DNA of 64,000 nucleotides. Source: Agromyces salentinus (GTDB taxonomy: Bacteria; Actinomycetota; Actinomycetes; Actinomycetales; Microbacteriaceae). The stretch spans positions 124,001 to 188,000 of the forward strand of contig NZ_WBIR01000003.1 in assembly GCF_009749395.1 (NCBI RefSeq). The letters run 5' to 3'. This document shows positions 16,839-25,237 of this stretch, piece by piece. Both the position numbers and the translations under genes were made by a program. The number at the start of each line of letters is the position of its first letter. Positions within the stretch are counted from its first letter, which is position 1. The notes beneath the pieces are model-generated. The model saw nothing but the letters and a program-made list of their open reading frames with translations, was not told the origin of the DNA and did not search any database.

Positions 16839-17834
16839 ATGGACCTCGACGCGCTCGCCTCCGCCCGCCACGACGACTGGCAGCGTCTCGACGCGCTCGC
16901 ACGGGCGCGTCGGCTCGACGGCCGCGAGGCCGACGAGCTGATCGAGCGCTACCAGGGCGCGGCATCCGACCTCTCGCTCGTGCAGGCGACCGTGGGTTCG
17001 ACGGCGCTCGGCGATCGCCTCTCGGTCGGGCTCGCGCGGGCACGCCTTCGCTTCACGGGAACGCCCGAGAACCCGCTCAGGATCCTCACGCGCTTCGCGC
17101 TCGTCGACCTGCCCGCGGCGCTCTACCGGGTGCGCTGGCTCACCCTCGCGGTCGGCTTGGTCACCCTCGTCGTCGCGGCGCTCTACGCGTGGTGGATCGG
17201 CTCGGACCCTCGCGTCCTCGCGAACCTCGGCGACGAGGCCGAGCTGCAGCAGCTGGCCGACGAGGGGTTCGTCGCGTACTACTCGGAGAACCCCGCCGCC
17301 TCCTTCGCCGGCGCGGTCTGGACGAACAACGCCTGGATCGCCGCCCAGTGCGTGGCCTTCGGCATCACGGGTCTGTGGGTGCCGTACGTGATCCTCCAGA
17401 ACGCGCAGAACCTCGGCATCACGGCGGCGATCATGTTCGCGTACGACGAGGCCGACACGTTCTTCCTCTACATCACTCCGCACGGCCTCCTCGAGCTCAC
17501 CTGCATCTTCGTGGCCGCCGCCGCGGGCCTGCGCATCTTCTGGGCGTGGGTGGCACCCGGCCCGAGGTCCAGGGGAGTGGCGCTCGCCCAGGAGGCCCGA
17601 TCGCTGTTCACCGTGGCGATCGGCCTCGTGTTCTTCCTCTTCGTCTCGGGGCTCATCGAGGGGTTCGTGACCCCGGCGCCCTGGCCCTGGCCGGTCAAGA
17701 TCGGCATCGGCGTCGCGGCCTTCGCCGGATTCCTCGCCTACATGCTCGTGCTCGGCGGTCGCGCCCACCTGGCGGGGGCGACCGGTGACCTCGATGCGTT
17801 CGACGCGGGTGCGTCGCGCATCGTGGCCGGCTGA
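16839..17834 (+). CDS. SpoIIM-like (stage II sporulation protein M) membrane protein
   Basis: A 331-residue protein. The N-terminal ~100 residues are soluble and helical (MDLDALASARHDDWQRLDALA, then RYQGAASDLSLVQA), which is the typical actinobacterial head of the family. Membrane helices follow at about 105-125, 165-200, 215-240, 258-280 and 287-310. SpoIIM in Bacillus helps engulfment and peptidoglycan remodelling; non-sporulating actinobacteria keep a homologue next to RDD, DUF58 and MoxR genes, as here. A role in envelope assembly is inferred from that context. It ends at a hairpin shared with the convergent aquaporin gene. Confidence 0.85.
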   Translation: MDLDALASARHDDWQRLDALARARRLDGREADELIERYQGAASDLSLVQATVGSTALGDRLSVGLARARLRFTGTPENPLRILTRFALVDLPAALYRVRWLTLAVGLVTLVVAALYAWWIGSDPRVLANLGDEAELQQLADEGFVAYYSENPAASFAGAVWTNNAWIAAQCVAFGITGLWVPYVILQNAQNLGITAAIMFAYDEADTFFLYITPHGLLELTCIFVAAAAGLRIFWAWVAPGPRSRGVALAQEARSLFTVAIGLVFFLFVSGLIEGFVTPAPWPWPVKIGIGVAAFAGFLAYMLVLGGRAHLAGATGDLDAFDAGASRIVAG

Positions 17835-17868
17835 GCGGCCGGGCGGCCCGCCCTGGCGTGGCATGGGA

Positions 17869-17900
17869 ATGGCGGATGCCGCGCCCGCGACATCCGCCAT
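17869..17900. terminator. Hairpin between convergent SpoIIM-like and aquaporin genes
   Basis: ATGGCGGATG (17869-17878) pairs with CATCCGCCAT (17891-17900) across a 12-nt loop. Confidence 0.6.
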
Positions 17901-17913
17901 CCGTCTGTGCTGA

Positions 17914-18693
17914 CTACGAGCCGAGCTTCACGGGCCGGTCGAACACCGCCTTGAAGATCGCGCCGGCGATGATCGCGCCGATGATGGGCGCGAGGATCGA
18001 GAGCCACACCTGGCCGAGTGCGTCGGGGCCGCCGTAGATGGCGGTCGCGATGGAACGGGCCGGGTTGAACGACCCGTTCGAGATCGGGATGGCCACGAGC
18101 GCGATGACCGTGAGCGTGAGGCCGATGGCGAGCGGCGCGAAGTTCGCGGCCGTGCGGCCCGCGGTCGTCACGCCCATGATGACGAAGAGGAAGACGGCGG
18201 TCGCGATCGTCTCGACGAGGAACACCGAGACGAGCCCGTAGCCGCCCGGGGAGAGGACCCCGTAGCCCGTCGAGGCGCCCTGGAACACGGCGAGGTCGAA
18301 GAGCGGCCCGCCGGACAGGATCCCGAGCAGGGCGGTGGAGGCGAGGATGCCGCCGATCACCTGGGCCAGGATGTACACCCCGACCTCGTTCCAGGCGAAC
18401 CGACCGCCCACGGCCAGTCCGAGCGTCACGGCGGGGTTGAAGTGCCCTCCCGAGATCGCGCCGAACGCGTAGGCCCCGACGACGACGCTCAGTCCGAGCG
18501 CGAGCGAGACGCCGAGGAACCCGACGTTCAGGCCTCCCTCGCCCCCGTCGAACCCGGCTGCGAAGATGGCGGTGCCGACGACGCCGAAGACCAGGATGAA
18601 GGTGCCGAGGAGCTCGGCGGTGAACCGCTTGGCGGTCGACGGTGCGCCGACCCGATCGGTCGACGGTGCGTCGACGGGTGCCGTTTCGGACAT
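17914..18693 (-). CDS. Aquaporin / MIP family channel
   Basis: A 259-residue channel of the major intrinsic protein family with six membrane helices and both half-helix signatures, HFNPAVT and SFNPARS. The first helix region RFTAELLGTFILVFGVVGTAI is typical. Compared with AqpZ it has a longer N-terminal cytoplasmic stretch rich in Ser and Thr and an expanded loop, FDGGEGG, after the first helix. Water is the likely substrate, glycerol less so. ATG 18693 is preferred over more distal starts because GAAAGGAAC lies just upstream and the family N-terminus fits. It is a single-gene unit on the minus strand. Confidence 0.9.
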   Translation of the reverse strand: MSETAPVDAPSTDRVGAPSTAKRFTAELLGTFILVFGVVGTAIFAAGFDGGEGGLNVGFLGVSLALGLSVVVGAYAFGAISGGHFNPAVTLGLAVGGRFAWNEVGVYILAQVIGGILASTALLGILSGGPLFDLAVFQGASTGYGVLSPGGYGLVSVFLVETIATAVFLFVIMGVTTAGRTAANFAPLAIGLTLTVIALVAIPISNGSFNPARSIATAIYGGPDALGQVWLSILAPIIGAIIAGAIFKAVFDRPVKLGS

Positions 18694-18849
18694 GGCTGTT
18701 CCTTTCGTCGGTGAGACGGGGCAGAGGTCGTGGACGTGCACCGAACGACGCGCCCCCCGGGGTCGTTCACGACGACCATAGCGAGATCGTCGGCGTCCGG
18801 CGGGCAACGTCGCCGTCATGCGGCGCGATGCGGCGACGGTCGCCGTCGC

Positions 18850-20187
18850 TCAGAGTCGTCCGGTCGCCTTCAGATCGAGGTAGCGATCCGCGAGCGCAGG
18901 CGGCAGTTCCTGCGGCGTCGCCGACACCGTCTGGGCGCCGGAGCGTCGGATCGCCGCCCCGACGCGATCGCCGTCGAGGGCCGCTCGCTCGGCCGCGGCG
19001 GCGAGGTACACGCTGTCGACGTCGGCTCGGTTCGCGGCATCCGCGACGGTGCCGGGATCGAGCACGGAGGCGACGATCACGGTGTGCCGTGCGGTGAGCT
19101 GCGGGAGGACCGACAGCAGGCCGCGGGCAGTGCCGGGTGCGTCGGCGGTCGTGAGGAGCACGACCAGGGCCCGGCGGCTCGTGATGCGCCGGACCTGCGC
19201 GGGAAGCCCGGTCCAGTCGGCCTCGATGAGCTCGGCCTGCACGTCGGCCATCGCGTCGACGAGTCGGGCGAGCAGGTGCGGTCCGGTCGCGCCCGTGACC
19301 CGCGCGCGCGCCCGCCGGTCCCACGCCAGGAAGTCGACCCGGTCGCCGGCGTGGGTCGCGAGCGCGGCGAGCAGGAGCGTCGACTCCCACGCCGTGTCGA
19401 GTCGGGGTTCGTCGGCGATGCGTGCGGCCGCCGTGCGCGACGTGTCCGCGACGATCACGATGCGGCGGTCGCGCTCGGGCCGCCAGGTGCGCACCATGAG
19501 CTTCGCGCCGCCCCTGCCTCCCGGATCGACGTGCCGCGCCGTCGCGCGCCAGTCGATCGAACGCACGTCGTCGCCGCGCACGTACTCGCGGATCGAATCG
19601 AACTCGGTGCCCTGGCCGCGCACGAGCAGGGGGGTGCGCCCATCGATCTCGCGCAGCCGCGTGAGCCGGGCCGGGAGGTGCACGCGCGAGTGGAACGGCG
19701 GCAGGACCCGGAGCACCCCGGGAGAGACGAGGCTCGCCTGCCGCGACCAGAGCCCCAGTGGGCCGGCGGACCTGATGCTCACGTGCTCGGTCCGGCGGTC
19801 GCCGCGGCGCCACGGTCGCAACTCCAGGCGGATGCCGCGCCGCTCGCCCGCGGGCACCGAGACCGCGGAGCGGTTGGAGCCGACGACCCCGCCCGACGGC
19901 TCCCAGCCGTCGCGGACCACGGCTCGCAGCATCCGCTCGCCCGTGTTCGTGACGGTGAGCTTGGAGACGACCGTCTCCCCGAGGCGGACTCGCGGCGGCA
20001 GGTCGCGGACGAGCGCGACCCGACGAGGGGATGCCGCGAGCGAGAGGTCGATCGCCCCGAGGCCGACGGACAGCGCGAGCCACCCGAGCAGCGCGAGCCA
20101 CGCGGCATCCGCAGCGGTGAGCCCGGCGAGCACGACGGGCACGACGCCCAGGGCGACGAGCAGCACGAACCGACCGGTGACCGCCAT
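18850..20187 (-). CDS. DUF58 domain protein (von Willebrand A-like), MoxR partner
   Basis: A 445-residue membrane-anchored protein. Two hydrophobic N-terminal segments (residues ~7-50) are followed by a beta-sandwich region. The DUF58 hallmark is FDSIREYVRGDDVRSIDWRATAR at about 215-238. A vWA-like domain after it has VIVADTSRTAA in place of a full DxSxS metal site. DUF58 proteins act with MoxR AAA+ ATPases in envelope or metal-centre maturation. It begins 1 nt after the moxR stop and is the last gene of a five-gene minus-strand operon. Confidence 0.88.
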   Translation of the reverse strand: MAVTGRFVLLVALGVVPVVLAGLTAADAAWLALLGWLALSVGLGAIDLSLAASPRRVALVRDLPPRVRLGETVVSKLTVTNTGERMLRAVVRDGWEPSGGVVGSNRSAVSVPAGERRGIRLELRPWRRGDRRTEHVSIRSAGPLGLWSRQASLVSPGVLRVLPPFHSRVHLPARLTRLREIDGRTPLLVRGQGTEFDSIREYVRGDDVRSIDWRATARHVDPGGRGGAKLMVRTWRPERDRRIVIVADTSRTAAARIADEPRLDTAWESTLLLAALATHAGDRVDFLAWDRRARARVTGATGPHLLARLVDAMADVQAELIEADWTGLPAQVRRITSRRALVVLLTTADAPGTARGLLSVLPQLTARHTVIVASVLDPGTVADAANRADVDSVYLAAAAERAALDGDRVGAAIRRSGAQTVSATPQELPPALADRYLDLKATGRL

Positions 20188-20188
20188 G

Positions 20189-21181
20189 TCAGAGCGGGAC
20201 CTGGACCTGCTGCATGATCGAGCGCAGCACGGAGTCGACCGAGACGCCCTCGAGCTCGGCCTCGGGCCGGAGCTGCACGCGGTGCCGCCAGACCGGCAGC
20301 AGCATGGCCTGGACGTGGTCGGGCGTCACCGAGTCGTACGCGGTCAGCCAGGCCCAGGCCTTCGCGGCCGCGAGCAGGCCCGTCGTCGCACGGGGGCTCA
20401 CGCCGAGGCGGAGGGAAGGGGAGCGACGGCTCGCCCTCGCGAGGTCGACGAGGTAGGCGAGGACGTCGTCGGAGACCCCGACGGCTGCCGCCGCGCGCCT
20501 GGCCGCCTCGAGTTCGGCCGCGCCGAGCACGGGTGCCACGCCCGCGGCGGCCAGGTCGTGCGGATCGAACCCGTCGGCGTGCCGGCGGAGGATCGCGAAC
20601 TCGTCCTCGCGCTCGGGCACGTCGAGGACGAGCTTCAGGAGGAAGCGGTCGAGCTGCGCCTCGGGCAGCGAGTACGTGCCCTCGTACTCGATCGGATTCT
20701 GGGTCGCGGCGACGAGGAACGGCTCGGGCAGGGGCCTCGTGGTGCCATCGGCCGAGACCTGGCGTTCCTCCATCGCCTCGAGCAGGGCCGACTGGGTCTT
20801 CGGCGGGGTCCGATTGATCTCGTCGGCCAGCAGGATGTTGGTGAACACCGGCCCCTCGCGGAACGAGAACTCGCCGCTGCGCGGATCGAACGCGAGCGAC
20901 CCCGTGACGTCGCCCGGCATGAGGTCGGGCGTGAACTGCAGGCGCCGGGTCTCGAGGTGCAGCGTGCGGCTGAGCGTGCGGACCAGCAGCGTCTTCGCGA
21001 CGCCGGGCACGCCCTCGAGCAGCACGTGACCGCGGGTCAGCAGGGCGATGATGAGGCCCGTGACGGCCCCGTCCTGGGCGACCACGGCCTTGCCGACCTC
21101 GGTGCGCACCCGGTTCAGTGCGGCGCGGAGTTCGTCGTCGGTGCGAGCCGAGGGCTCGTCGGCGGTCGTCGTGTCGGTCAT
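20189..21181 (-). CDS. MoxR-family AAA+ ATPase
   Basis: A 330-residue ATPase. Walker A is GVPGVAKT (58-65), Walker B is ILLADEINR, and PPKTQSALLEAMEERQVS and ATQNPIEYEGTYSLPEAQLDRF contain the sensor and pore-loop motifs typical of MoxR. MoxR proteins are chaperone-like and are almost always encoded with DUF58 and vWA proteins, as here. The start overlaps the upstream DUF4350 stop (ATGA). The client is unknown; the surrounding membrane proteins suggest an envelope complex. Confidence 0.92.
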   Translation of the reverse strand: MTDTTTADEPSARTDDELRAALNRVRTEVGKAVVAQDGAVTGLIIALLTRGHVLLEGVPGVAKTLLVRTLSRTLHLETRRLQFTPDLMPGDVTGSLAFDPRSGEFSFREGPVFTNILLADEINRTPPKTQSALLEAMEERQVSADGTTRPLPEPFLVAATQNPIEYEGTYSLPEAQLDRFLLKLVLDVPEREDEFAILRRHADGFDPHDLAAAGVAPVLGAAELEAARRAAAAVGVSDDVLAYLVDLARASRRSPSLRLGVSPRATTGLLAAAKAWAWLTAYDSVTPDHVQAMLLPVWRHRVQLRPEAELEGVSVDSVLRSIMQQVQVPL

Positions 21182-22509
21182 GGCTGCCTTCCTGGCTGGT
21201 CGTCGGGCGTGCGGGGCGGATGTCGCGGGGCGTCGTCGTCGGGTCGGAGCGCCTCCGTCACGTCGCGTTCGAGCTCGGCCAGCTCGGCGGCGAGGCGCAC
21301 GAGCGCGGCGTCGTCGGCCGGGACCTCCTCGACGAGGAGGCGGCGGACCTGGGCCGGATCGCGCCGCGTGATGCCCGCGGCCGCGTCGGCGATGACGGCG
21401 ACGTCGGTCGCGCGCGGGAGCCTGAGCGTGGTCGCCAGGCGCCAGACGGCCGCCATCCGGAGTTGGTCGAGCGCGTGCGCGCGCTGCGCGGACCTCGCGT
21501 AGAGGCGCGCGCGTCCCTGTCTCGTCTCACCGGCGGGCACGGTGACGGGCAGGCGCTCCACGACGAGCGGTCCGAGACGACGGCCGCGCCACAGCCCGGC
21601 GACGATCGCGACGACGAGGGCCAGCGTCAGGACGGGGCTCACCCAGCCCGGGGTGAGCTCGCCGAGCGTGGGGGCGGTCGCGGCATCCGCATCGCTCGGG
21701 CCGGGCAGGTACCAGACCACGTCGGACGTGGCGCCGAGCAGGCCGATGGCCAGTGCGGCGTTGCCGCGCTCGTCGATGCGGTCGTTCGTGAACGCCGTGG
21801 TCGCGCCGACCAGCGACACCGCATCGGATGCCGACCCGGCGTCGCCGGCCGGACCCGGCCCGACCGCCACCGCATGCCCGAAGTCGCCGTCGCGGAAGCA
21901 CCCCTGCCATCCGGCCGCGGCGGCCTCCTCGTCGATCGTCATCAGGCGCTGGCCGTCGGAGAGCTCCCCAGCCTGCGTCGCCGCCCGCACGTCGCAGCCG
22001 GCCTCGGAGATGGCGCCGGATGCCGCGCCGGCCAGGCGCACCCCGGGCGCCAGGACCTCCAGGGCGCGGAAACCCGGCTCGACGACGACCAGCCTGGCTC
22101 CCGCCTCGACCGAGTCGACGAGGTCGAGCAACCGCGAGCGATCGAGCGTGCCGAACTCGTCGTAGAGCAGCACCGTCGCGTCACCGCCGGCCGCGTCGAC
22201 GGCGTCGAGGGTCGCGTCCAGCGACCGGGTCGGATGCACCGCCACGCCGTGGTCCCGCAGCACCTCGACGAGCGCGCCGGAGCCGAGCTGGCCGGGGTCC
22301 TCGGGTCCCAGGACCTCGCCGGAGGAACGGATGCCGCCCTGGATCGCCAGCACGGCGGCCGCGCCGACGAGGAGGACCGCGGCGAGCCCGATCCAGGTCC
22401 GGCCCCGCCGCAGGAGCGCGCGCGGCGTCGGCGTGAGCGCGGGAGTCGGCGGCGTGGTCGACGGGCCGGGGCCGGGCGTGCGGTCGAGCACCGGCGACGT
22501 CGTGCTCAA
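21178..22509 (-). CDS. DUF4350 domain membrane protein
   Basis: A 443-residue protein with a cytoplasmic Pro/Thr-rich start, a membrane helix at ~38-55, and an extracytoplasmic domain of about 220 residues. That domain contains RDHGVAVHPTRSLDATLDAV and VLLYDEFGTLDRSRLLDLV, the DUF4350 core resembling a glutamine-amidotransferase-like fold. A second membrane helix (~287-310) and a charged cytoplasmic tail follow. The TTG start overlaps the DUF4129 stop as TTGA; a later GTG, 6 codons in, is the alternative. It is the third gene of the MoxR operon. Confidence 0.8.
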   Translation of the reverse strand: MSTTSPVLDRTPGPGPSTTPPTPALTPTPRALLRRGRTWIGLAAVLLVGAAAVLAIQGGIRSSGEVLGPEDPGQLGSGALVEVLRDHGVAVHPTRSLDATLDAVDAAGGDATVLLYDEFGTLDRSRLLDLVDSVEAGARLVVVEPGFRALEVLAPGVRLAGAASGAISEAGCDVRAATQAGELSDGQRLMTIDEEAAAAGWQGCFRDGDFGHAVAVGPGPAGDAGSASDAVSLVGATTAFTNDRIDERGNAALAIGLLGATSDVVWYLPGPSDADAATAPTLGELTPGWVSPVLTLALVVAIVAGLWRGRRLGPLVVERLPVTVPAGETRQGRARLYARSAQRAHALDQLRMAAVWRLATTLRLPRATDVAVIADAAAGITRRDPAQVRRLLVEEVPADDAALVRLAAELAELERDVTEALRPDDDAPRHPPRTPDDQPGRQP

Positions 22510-23210
22510 CGTCCGGCCCCGGTGGCGAGCCGACGGTCGGTCAGGTCGCCGGCCGGGGCGCCGACGGGTGCGGGCCGCGTCGTCTGCAGCTCGTCGTCGA
22601 GCGCGGCGATCCGCGCGTAGGCGGCGGCGTCGCCGGACCGGCCCAGGTAGCGGACGGCGTCGAACTCGGTCGCCGCTCGCGCGAGCGGCTCCGAGAGCTC
22701 GGGGAACGGTGCGCCCGCGGCATCCGCCAGGGCTCGCGCGGTGCTGCCGGGGTGGACCTGCACGAGCTCTCGCACGACCAGGTCGCGCACGAGCGCGCGG
22801 AAGCGCTCCTCGATCGCCAGCGGCCAGTCGCCTCCCGCGGCCGCGGCCGCGGCGGCGCGTCGGATCACGGGAGCGTCACGACGGTCGTCCTCGAAGGATG
22901 CGGGTTCGGGGCGGCGCCTGCGACGCAGGCGCGGCACTCCGAACACGAGCACGCCGATCACCACGAGCACGATCACGCCGATCACCACGAGGAGCGCGAC
23001 CACCTCGGCCGAGACCGCCCCGGCGCCGTCGAGCAGCCCGAGGAACCAGTCACGGACCGCCTGCATCGCGCGATCGAAGGCGTTCGGCTCGCCGGCCCGG
23101 TAGCGCGCGTTCGAGAGCTCGTCCTTCAGCCACTCGCGGGCCGCAGGCGCGTCGGGATCCAACGGCTCCGCCCGGACACGGGCCGCCACGGCCGTCGCGA
23201 CGGCCATCAT
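22506..23210 (-). CDS. DUF4129 domain membrane protein
   Basis: A 234-residue protein. It has an N-terminal Ala/Arg-rich segment, then REWLKDELSNARYRAGEPNA and AMQAVRDWFLGLLDG, a membrane helix at ~70-90 (VVALLVVIGVIVLVVIGVLVF), and a cytoplasmic DUF4129 domain. In that domain WPLAIEERFRALVRDLVVRELV and the RYLGRSGDAAAYARIAALDDEL region are characteristic. DUF4129 proteins accompany MoxR/DUF58 systems and transglutaminase-like proteins. The ATG at 23210 overlaps the upstream stop by 4 nt; the next codon is also ATG. Confidence 0.8.
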   Translation of the reverse strand: MMAVATAVAARVRAEPLDPDAPAAREWLKDELSNARYRAGEPNAFDRAMQAVRDWFLGLLDGAGAVSAEVVALLVVIGVIVLVVIGVLVFGVPRLRRRRRPEPASFEDDRRDAPVIRRAAAAAAAGGDWPLAIEERFRALVRDLVVRELVQVHPGSTARALADAAGAPFPELSEPLARAATEFDAVRYLGRSGDAAAYARIAALDDELQTTRPAPVGAPAGDLTDRRLATGAGR

Positions 23211-24388
23211 GCGGGGGCGCCCCCGGGCGACGAGCCGGTGGCCGACGGTGCCGTGTACCCGGCCGGAACCGGTGCATCGGTGGGCGGCGTCCAGGGGTCC
23301 CCGAGCTCGAGGCCCGCGTCCCGCCGCTCGACGTGCCGCTGGAGCTCGAGGTCCAGGCCCTCCGATCGCATGCGCAGGTCGATGTAGACCACGCCGATGA
23401 CCGCGGCCTGCACGACGGTCGTGATCGATCCGATCACGAGCGAGAGGAGCATGCTCACGATCGTCACCACGACGAGGATGACGATCGCGGCGCCCGTCCC
23501 GGTCGGGTCGACGATCATCGGGAGGAACCCGCCGATGAGCGAGATCGGCTGCACCACGATCTGCGCGGCGATGTTGAGGATGACGGCCACGAGCAGGATG
23601 ATGCCGAGCGTGCGCCAGAAGAAGCCGGTCGTGAGCCGCCAGGAGCGGCGGACCGCCGCCACGATGCCGACCCGTTCGAGCACGATGATGCTCGGCACCA
23701 GCGCGACGCGGGTGCCGATCCAGAACCCGAGCACGGCGAGGCCGAGCGAGAGCAGCACGACGACGAAGATGCCGACCGCGAGTCCGACGGGGGAGGTGAC
23801 CGCGCCGAGCACGATGATGCCGGTGAGCAGGGCGATCACGATGAGCACGGCCAGCGCGACGAGCACCGTCCACCCGATGAGCGGGCCGATGCGGGGGAGC
23901 GTGCGACGCCAGAGCGCGCCGAGCGAGAGCTTCTCGCCGAGGGTCCCGGAGGCGACCTCCTCGACCATCACGCCCTGGAGGAACGCGCTCGCGACGACCG
24001 AGACGGCGACGGCGACGAGCATGACGAGCACCATGATGCCGATCGAGCCGGGCAGCAGCGCGTCGAGGTCGTCGGGCTGGGCGGAGTCGAGGCGGCCGAT
24101 CACGAACACGAAGGCCGGGATCATCACGGCCGAGGTCACGAGCAGCGCCGCGAGCTGCACGAGCAGGCCGCTCCCGAAGGTCGCCGCGGGGTTGCGGCGG
24201 AGCGTGCGGAACGGAGCCCACAGCAGCGTGCCGAACCCCATGGGACGCAGGGGGAGCAGGCCGGGTCGCGGTGGCGGCGTCCAGGCGGAGGGGCCGCCCG
24301 GGGCGACCGGACCCCACTGCGGATCGGGAGCGGGCGTCGTCGGCCGGGGCAGCGGCGCACCGGGCGCCTGCCAGTCGTGTTCGGACAC
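23207..24388 (-). CDS. Multi-spanning membrane protein (DUF7847-like), first gene of MoxR operon
   Basis: A 393-residue membrane protein with a Pro-rich cytoplasmic N-terminus (~60 residues). The motif RPMGFGTLLWAPFRTLRRNPAATFG opens the membrane domain, and about six to eight hydrophobic helices run to residue ~345 before a polar Pro/Ser tail. The pattern fits the glycerophosphodiesterase-type membrane domain families now called DUF7847. The GTG start at 24388 is supported by GAAGGAG about 10 nt upstream. It begins the operon that ends with DUF58 and probably forms part of the same membrane complex. It is divergent from mtrA. Confidence 0.65.
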   Translation of the reverse strand: MSEHDWQAPGAPLPRPTTPAPDPQWGPVAPGGPSAWTPPPRPGLLPLRPMGFGTLLWAPFRTLRRNPAATFGSGLLVQLAALLVTSAVMIPAFVFVIGRLDSAQPDDLDALLPGSIGIMVLVMLVAVAVSVVASAFLQGVMVEEVASGTLGEKLSLGALWRRTLPRIGPLIGWTVLVALAVLIVIALLTGIIVLGAVTSPVGLAVGIFVVVLLSLGLAVLGFWIGTRVALVPSIIVLERVGIVAAVRRSWRLTTGFFWRTLGIILLVAVILNIAAQIVVQPISLIGGFLPMIVDPTGTGAAIVILVVVTIVSMLLSLVIGSITTVVQAAVIGVVYIDLRMRSEGLDLELQRHVERRDAGLELGDPWTPPTDAPVPAGYTAPSATGSSPGGAPA

Positions 24389-24494
24389 CTCGATGCGCTC
24401 CTTCCGGCGGGTTTCCCCATGCTCGCACATCACGTGCCGCGCTGCTCGCGCGCGACCGTGCGCGGCATCCGACCGCCGGGGCCCTGCGTGCGAC

Positions 24495-24500
24495 TACGCT
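24495..24500 (+). promoter_or_regulatory. -10 hexamer TACGCT upstream of mtrA
   Basis: TACGCT lies 50 nt before the mtrA ATG, which would leave a leader of roughly 44 nt. The matching -35 region is poor. Confidence 0.35.
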
Positions 24501-24549
24501 TGAGCCACTGGTTCCGCCGTGCCGCAGCCGGCTGCAGAGGAATGAACGG

Positions 24550-25230
24550 ATGACTTCACGCGTACTCGTCGTCGACGACGACACGGCCCTCGCCGAGATG
24601 ATCGGCATCGTCCTGCGCACCGAGGGCTTCGACCCGGTCTTCTGCGGCGACGGATCCGGTGCGCTCGCCGCGTTCCGCGAGACCAAGCCCGACCTGGTGC
24701 TGCTCGACCTCATGCTGCCGGGCATCGACGGCATCGAGGTGTGCGCGCGCATCCGCGCCGAGTCGGGAACGCCGATCATCATGCTCACGGCGAAGAGCGA
24801 CACGGCCGATGTCGTGAAGGGCCTCGAGTCCGGCGCCGACGACTACATGGTCAAGCCCTTCAACCCGAAGGAGCTCGTCGCCCGCATCCGCACGCGCCTG
24901 CGCCCCACGCCCGAGTCGGCGGTGGAGACGTTCGGCGTCGGCGACCTCACGATCGATGCGGCGGGCCACGAGGTCCGCCGCGGCGACGAGCGCATCTCGC
25001 TGACCCCGCTGGAGTTCGACCTGCTGCTCACGCTCGCGTCGAAGCCGCAGCAGGTCTTCACCCGCGAGATGCTCCTCGAGCAGGTCTGGGGCTACCACTA
25101 CAAGGCCGACACGCGCCTCGTCAACGTGCACGTCCAGCGCCTGCGTGCGAAGGTCGAGCACGACCCCGACAACCCGCGCATCGTCATGACGGTCCGGGGA
25201 GTCGGCTACCGCGCCGGCGCCACCACCTGA
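24550..25230 (+). CDS. mtrA: Response regulator MtrA
   Basis: A 226-residue OmpR/PhoB-type regulator. The receiver has the acidic pocket VVDDD (8-11), phospho-acceptor Asp53 in LLDLMLPG, and the Lys of VKPFNPKEL near 103. The winged helix contains LTPLEFDLLLTLASKPQQVFTREMLLEQVWGY, with the recognition helix RLVNVHVQRLRAKVE. MtrA is the essential actinobacterial regulator of cell division and envelope genes and, in mycobacteria, binds near the replication origin. Order mtrA-mtrB-lpqB is conserved. The mtrB ATG comes 7 nt after the stop. Confidence 0.95.
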   Translation: MTSRVLVVDDDTALAEMIGIVLRTEGFDPVFCGDGSGALAAFRETKPDLVLLDLMLPGIDGIEVCARIRAESGTPIIMLTAKSDTADVVKGLESGADDYMVKPFNPKELVARIRTRLRPTPESAVETFGVGDLTIDAAGHEVRRGDERISLTPLEFDLLLTLASKPQQVFTREMLLEQVWGYHYKADTRLVNVHVQRLRAKVEHDPDNPRIVMTVRGVGYRAGATT

Positions 25231-25237
25231 GCGACGC

